Assembly: GCA_963815285.1 (NCBI GenBank)
Contig: CAWFGB010000009.1
Span: 124,001-188,000 of the forward strand
DNA length: 64,000 bases
Direction: 5' to 3'
Origin: JACCSI01 sp963815285
GTDB lineage: Bacteria; Acidobacteriota; Vicinamibacteria; Vicinamibacterales; UBA2999
A model generated the notes under the pieces. That model searched no databases. It saw nothing but the letters and a program-made list of their open reading frames with translations, and was not told the origin of the DNA. Below, in pieces: positions 59,993-64,000 of this stretch (position 1 is the first letter of the stretch; each line of letters opens with the position of its first letter). Both the position numbers and the translations under genes were made by a program.

Positions 59993-61089
59993 TCGTGCTT
60001 GTGCGAAGTGGTCGCTTGGAGTTCGTGCTCGATCCAGCGCTGATGCAGGCGTCGGACCCGAGCGCTCATCACGAATGCCGGAAAGCGCTCTCGGGCGAGG
60101 GAAAGCGTGGCCAGGTGGTTCACCCGGTGAAGCATCGACAGATATCGAAACAGCGGCCGCGTCGGCGTCAGCGTCTGGTCGTAACCCTGCAGCAGGGCGT
60201 CCTGCAGAGTCACGATCACAGACCGACGAAAGATCGGCTTGGCCCGCAGGATATCGAGTTGAAGGTACAGCCGCGAGATGTCGTGGAGCGCCGAGCCGCG
60301 CTGGACCATCGCGAAGTCGAGGACGACAACACGGCTTCCGGAGATCAGGATGTTTCCAGGCGCGAGATCGGCGTGGACGATGACATCCGCGAGCTCCGCG
60401 TGAGACACCTGGACGGCAAGGCCGTCCAGATGGTCCAGCACTCGTTGGCGGAAGGACGCTGGGTGCACGGAGTGCGCGACGAGCCGCTGCAACCGAATAT
60501 CAACGTAGGCTCGCAGGTCGGGCATCTCAATGTATCCGCTGCCCGGTTCGATCAACTGAAATGCCCGCAGCCACCGGCCGACTGCGGCAAGGTTTTCAGC
60601 GACGGAGCGTATCGCTCGCGGGGAAAGGAACCAGCGCGCGTGCTTGTGCAGGTGGGCCATGAGGGTGGTCCCGGGGGCCTCTTCGCTGACGATCGCGAGG
60701 TGGTCGACATAACACGCAATCGGGCGTACCGCTCCCGCGCCCCCGGGAGCATCCAGTGCCTCGAAGATGCGTCGCGACACCTCGAAGTCATGTGCCACCC
60801 GGCGACGCATCTTCTCGACGCCGCCGTCCTGTGGCTTGGGCTTGAACACCTTGACAAACACGTAGAGGTCAGGATCCTCGGTGCCATGGCGGCAGACGCC
60901 GACCCGCAGCAGATGCGAAAAGGGGCGCTCTTCGTAGGCGAGCGGAGCCAGGGAGACGTCGGCTGTTCCGAAGTGACCGAGGGCGTCGGCTCGCAGCTGT
61001 TCGAGAACAGGCTCGAAGAGCGGCTGCGCAGGCGGCATACTGGACGGGGTGGTCGCAGTCGCGACGTTGATGGGGTTGTCAGCCGACAT
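59989..61089 (-). CDS. APH-like kinase (phosphotransferase family)
   Basis: 366 residues of the aminoglycoside-phosphotransferase/choline-kinase fold: FVKVFKPKPQ (ATP lysine), VIVHADLAPGNILI with catalytic Asp241 (HxDxxxxN), and VVVLDFAMVQRGSALHDISR for the metal-binding DFx. A sugar or lipid-linked acceptor is the likely substrate, because it heads the transferase operon. ATG 61089 is used; 61038 is an alternative. Its stop overlaps the heparinase start (ATGA). It is divergent from the hydrolase gene. Confidence 0.82.
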   Translation of the reverse strand: MSADNPINVATATTPSSMPPAQPLFEPVLEQLRADALGHFGTADVSLAPLAYEERPFSHLLRVGVCRHGTEDPDLYVFVKVFKPKPQDGGVEKMRRRVAHDFEVSRRIFEALDAPGGAGAVRPIACYVDHLAIVSEEAPGTTLMAHLHKHARWFLSPRAIRSVAENLAAVGRWLRAFQLIEPGSGYIEMPDLRAYVDIRLQRLVAHSVHPASFRQRVLDHLDGLAVQVSHAELADVIVHADLAPGNILISGSRVVVLDFAMVQRGSALHDISRLYLQLDILRAKPIFRRSVIVTLQDALLQGYDQTLTPTRPLFRYLSMLHRVNHLATLSLARERFPAFVMSARVRRLHQRWIEHELQATTSHKHE

Positions 61090-61238
61090 CGAGGGTGGAT
61101 GTGAGTCCAAAGGCAAGGTACTCGCCAATGACCTTAGCAGGTTAGCCGCCAAAATTCAGGAGAAGTCTGCCAATGATGGGACAAATGTCCGGGGCCTCCG
61201 CAAGTTTTCAGACTGAATCGGTCGGTTGAGTTGCGCGG

Positions 61239-62453
61239 ATGCTCTCATTTTCTCTGCTGACCGCCGCGGTTGCCTTGCTCGGGCTTCACGAGCTTGTCGT
61301 CGCCCGGACGCGTGCTGGCGGCCGGCTCCCCGCGACTGTGGGGCGCCTTGCCATCCTCGTCGCCGCACTCGCCGCGGCCGTGGCGTTCGGCGCCCAGCCG
61401 CCATTGCCAGCCTTCTTTGAGAGGGTAGCGAATGACGGTGATGACGGCTTGGAAGAGGGCGAACTCACAGGCGACCCCGTCCTACGTGGCGTTCTGGGAA
61501 ACCAGCTTCCAGAACGCCCCTTCCCGCAGCAAGCTGACGGCGATGCTGTACGCACGTGGCAAGCGTCGATTGCTGCGACCTTGCGGCTCAAGGCCGAGTT
61601 TGCCAGCCCGCCGGCGACAGTTGCCACTCGCGTCATCGAAACTGTTGATCTCGGCGACGTCCAACGCGTGTTCGTTGAGTTCATCTCCTGGGACGGGACG
61701 CGCATTCCAGCCTTCGTCCACCAGCCGAAGGGTGGTGCCGCGCGTGCGGCGGTTCTGGTGATCCCAGGACACGGCCGTGGCATCCGGGCCACCGCGGGAA
61801 TCGGGCGGGCTGATTATCAGCATGCCGCCGCTCTCGAATTGGCGAAGCGTGGCTACGTGACGCTGACGCCGGAACTGCGGGGTTTTGGCTTCTTGGCCGC
61901 CAACGGAGTGCCGGTTCATCGAGCCGTCGCTCATGCGGCCCTGGCCTCGGGTACGTTCTACAAAGCCATTGTCGGCCGCGACTTGAGTTTTGCGCTCACC
62001 GTGCTGCAGCAGTGGGACCGGGTCGATGGCACGCGTCTGGCGGTCGCCGGCACATCGTTGGGTGCGGAGTTGGCCGTGTTCCTCGCCGGCCTCGATCCGC
62101 GTCCCCGCGTCATCATCAGCCACAGCTATGGCGCTGCCGTCGGTCCCGAGTTAGTCGCGGCGGCAGCCGCCGACAACGTGCGGCAGACGCCGCACGGCTG
62201 CCACACCATTCCGGGCGTCAACGAGATTCTGCACCGCGAAGATTGGTTTCGGCTGCTCGCCCCTCGGCCCGTGCAGATGGTGCGCGGTGTGGACAACAGT
62301 CCAGGATCGGAAATCGTTAAGGCATTCGAGGTAAGGGTCTCGCAGGCGTTTGCCGCCTTGAATGCAGCCGATCGGCTGGAGGTCCTGGTGCAGCCGGGCA
62401 GGCACGAGTTCTTCGTCGACGCTGCTGCCCGGTTTCTCGAACGGTGGCTATAG
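61239..62453 (+). CDS. Alpha/beta hydrolase (acetyl-xylan-esterase/dienelactone-like)
   Basis: 404 residues. Two hydrophobic N-terminal segments (about 1-18 and 35-52) suggest a signal or anchor, followed by an alpha/beta-hydrolase domain: VLVIPGHGRGIRAT, YVTLTPELRGFGF, nucleophile elbow AVAGTSLGAELAVF with Ser273, and the catalytic His in VQPGRHEFFVDAA. It probably removes acyl groups from the polysaccharide, a deacetylase/esterase role. ATG 61239. It converges on the O-ligase gene with a 6-base overlap. Confidence 0.85.
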   Translation: MLSFSLLTAAVALLGLHELVVARTRAGGRLPATVGRLAILVAALAAAVAFGAQPPLPAFFERVANDGDDGLEEGELTGDPVLRGVLGNQLPERPFPQQADGDAVRTWQASIAATLRLKAEFASPPATVATRVIETVDLGDVQRVFVEFISWDGTRIPAFVHQPKGGAARAAVLVIPGHGRGIRATAGIGRADYQHAAALELAKRGYVTLTPELRGFGFLAANGVPVHRAVAHAALASGTFYKAIVGRDLSFALTVLQQWDRVDGTRLAVAGTSLGAELAVFLAGLDPRPRVIISHSYGAAVGPELVAAAAADNVRQTPHGCHTIPGVNEILHREDWFRLLAPRPVQMVRGVDNSPGSEIVKAFEVRVSQAFAALNAADRLEVLVQPGRHEFFVDAAARFLERWL

Positions 62454-63812
62454 CGATCGGTAATGGGCGGCTGCTGCGGCAGGCTGTGACACGTGCGACG
62501 CGTCCTTGGGTTCCTCCACTTGCATCGGAACATCGACTTCGACGGGCACCTTGTAAAGCTCGGCGTAGCGGATGAGCAGCGGCACGATCCAGTAGCCCCA
62601 CTCGTTACTGATGAACGATCCAAACATGGAATGGATCATGTAGCCGGCGGTCGCGACAACGATGCAGATACCCATTAGCGAATCGTTGATTCGGCCTTCG
62701 AGGCGACAGAGTCTGCTCGTGCGATAAGCCATCGCCAGCGCGGAGCCGAGAAACAGCAGGCGCAACAAGAGACCCTGCACACCCCAATCAGTTGCTTCAG
62801 TCAAATACCCGTTGTGGAGAGACCGTTCCTCTGCGTCTCCGCCCACGACCTGCGATAAGTACCGCCCGCCATGCACATTCTTGAACGATCCGCCGCCATC
62901 GCCCAGCGGATAGTCGGAGATCATCAGCAGGCCCGCCTGCCAGAACTCGAGCCGACTTTCGGCCGATCGGTCTCGTTGCTCGCTGCCGACAAAGGTCGTC
63001 GAGAAGCGCTCCAAGATGCGGGCGTCGCCGAGCAGGAGGAACAGGGCGATGCCGCCGAGTGCCAAGGTCTTTAAGGCCCGCTTCCGCGTGGATCCTCGGG
63101 ACACCATCATGAACGACCAGGCGCTGCCGAGCAGGCCAAGAAATCCGCCACGGCTGTTGCACAGCAGAATCACGTTAAGGGTCAGCGGCCCCGCGATGAG
63201 CGCGGTCACCTTGTGATAACGCGAACCTTCGATCCAAAGGCTGCCGATCAGCGGCAGTGACAGCAGCATCAAGTTCGCCAGGCTGTTTGACGTGATAGCG
63301 CCGGGAGCACCGACGCCCTCCAGACGCCCGCCGTCGAAATACCCGCGCTCGTTGTACCAGACTTCGTAGCCGATGTATGTCGCCCCCAGGGCGATTGACA
63401 TCATCGCGATTCGCAGATCGCGGCGGTCTTGAATCGCCCGCCACATGATGAACACGAGGAGCGACAGCTTGAGGAGCTCGATGTAGTCCTCGAGCGTGAT
63501 GTTGGGTCTCGAGGCGACCACGAATTGCACAAAGGTCGCGTTCAAGACGATCGCAATCAGCGCTTTGTGAACCGTAGTGAAGTGGTGGCCCTGACCCTGT
63601 TGTTGCGACCAGTGCAGGAGCACCGTCCCGAGCAGCACCAGCCCGGAAATGCCGGCATACCGCAGCGTAGGCAAGTCGTCGCCCCACCACCACAGATGGG
63701 GTGCGGCGAAAAAGGTCAACATGTAGAAGGCAACGGCGTATACAGGCCGCCGGATGGCCAGCAGCACCAGGCTCGTGGCGAGTAGCGCCCACACCGCCGC
63801 CGTGAGGCTCAT
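62448..63812 (-). CDS. O-antigen-ligase-type membrane protein (exosortase-system glycosylation ligase)
   Basis: 454 residues with about 12 membrane helices and a large periplasmic loop (about 285-345) holding RDRSAESRLEFWQAGLLMIS and SLHNGYLTEATDWGVQGLLL. These match the Wzy_C/O-antigen-ligase pattern (R...E..., HNxYL). The layout resembles the predicted O-glycosylation ligase of exosortase systems. It would transfer or polymerise the lipid-linked polysaccharide onto a surface acceptor, possibly the PEP-CTERM proteins (inference). ATG 63812 overlaps the preceding gene stop (ATGA). Confidence 0.88.
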   Translation of the reverse strand: MSLTAAVWALLATSLVLLAIRRPVYAVAFYMLTFFAAPHLWWWGDDLPTLRYAGISGLVLLGTVLLHWSQQQGQGHHFTTVHKALIAIVLNATFVQFVVASRPNITLEDYIELLKLSLLVFIMWRAIQDRRDLRIAMMSIALGATYIGYEVWYNERGYFDGGRLEGVGAPGAITSNSLANLMLLSLPLIGSLWIEGSRYHKVTALIAGPLTLNVILLCNSRGGFLGLLGSAWSFMMVSRGSTRKRALKTLALGGIALFLLLGDARILERFSTTFVGSEQRDRSAESRLEFWQAGLLMISDYPLGDGGGSFKNVHGGRYLSQVVGGDAEERSLHNGYLTEATDWGVQGLLLRLLFLGSALAMAYRTSRLCRLEGRINDSLMGICIVVATAGYMIHSMFGSFISNEWGYWIVPLLIRYAELYKVPVEVDVPMQVEEPKDASHVSQPAAAAAHYRSL

Positions 63813-64000
63813 GCTCGTGTCACCTCAGGTGGGGTCGCGTCAGCGGGACGCAGGTTGTCGGGCGTGGGTGAGCCGTCGTCGCGCCCCCCATGAACCGCCA
63901 GCAGCCGGCCCAGTTGAGCGGCCCGGAGTTCGCCGTCATAAGCGGCTGGATCGACTCTCGTGAACGCGTCGGCGCTCGTGGCGATGAGCTCGAGCAACGC
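63809..64000 (-). CDS. C-terminal 63 residues of a gene running off the window
   Basis: The visible frame (LLELIATSADAFTRVDPAAY ... LGRLLAVHGGRDDG) ends with a TGA that overlaps the O-ligase start (ATGA). The residue pattern, with helical leucines then a Pro/Asp-rich tail, would suit a glycosyltransferase C-terminus, but nothing diagnostic remains in view. It is the upstream partner of the O-ligase in one operon. Confidence 0.6.
   Translation of the reverse strand, partial: ALLELIATSADAFTRVDPAAYDGELRAAQLGRLLAVHGGRDDGSPTPDNLRPADATPPEVTRA

Overview
The window looks like one chromosomal piece of a G+C-rich Gram-negative bacterium. It has lipoprotein signals, a periplasmic EnvC-type protein, an exosortase/PEP-CTERM system and large exopolysaccharide loci. 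The gene mix fits Acidobacteriota (Vicinamibacteria-like), but no rRNA or other decisive marker is present, so the assignment is an inference.

Layout. 1-3.1 kb (minus strand): the N-terminal part of thrS, a tRNA-Val(GAC), an S41/PDZ protein lacking the expected catalytic residues, and an EnvC-like M23 protein. 3.2-9.7 kb: a secreted fibronectin-III protein, a sigma-54 activator without a sensor domain, cysD-cysNC (sulfate activation to PAPS), and a pseudo-receiver protein. 10-17.7 kb: a compact exosortase island with two PEP-CTERM substrates, two tandem PrsT-like TPR lipoproteins, an exosortase with Cys/Arg/His all present, and a separate EpsI-like protein. 17.6-23 kb: a beta-helix protein, a membrane sulfatase/LTA-synthase-like protein, a YdcF-like protein and a frameshifted beta-lactamase-family gene.

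23.3-30.3 kb: a tightly overlapping seven-gene cassette (Fe-ADH, AMP ligase, LuxE, LuxC, ACP, SDR, GNAT-like). It looks like an acyl-activation and acyl-reduction pathway and is the most original system here. 30.3-41 kb: a PHP phosphoesterase, a transporter remnant, a lipoprotein, then polysaccharide genes (GT4, AsnB-type amidotransferase, nucleotide-sugar dehydrogenase, Wzx-like flippase, sulfotransferase, PaaK/CapK-like ligase). 41.1-47.6 kb: a decaying block of asparagine-synthase-like and sugar-transfer ATP-grasp genes with at least five single-base frameshifts, plus one intact ATP-grasp gene. 47.6-50 kb: a second sulfotransferase and a large secreted protein.

50.1-61.1 kb is a minus-strand operon with ATGA/GTGA-type overlaps: APH-like kinase, heparinase II/III, four GT4 enzymes, a third sulfotransferase, a Gfo/Idh/MocA oxidoreductase and an SDR epimerase. 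61.2-64 kb: an alpha/beta hydrolase, an O-antigen-ligase-type protein, and the C-terminus of a further gene.

Taken together (inference): the cell probably makes an acidic, uronate-containing, possibly amidated and sulfated exopolysaccharide. CysD/CysNC would supply PAPS, three sulfotransferases would use it, and the heparinase-family enzyme would trim or remodel the polymer. Exosortase-processed PEP-CTERM proteins share the envelope and extracellular matrix with it.
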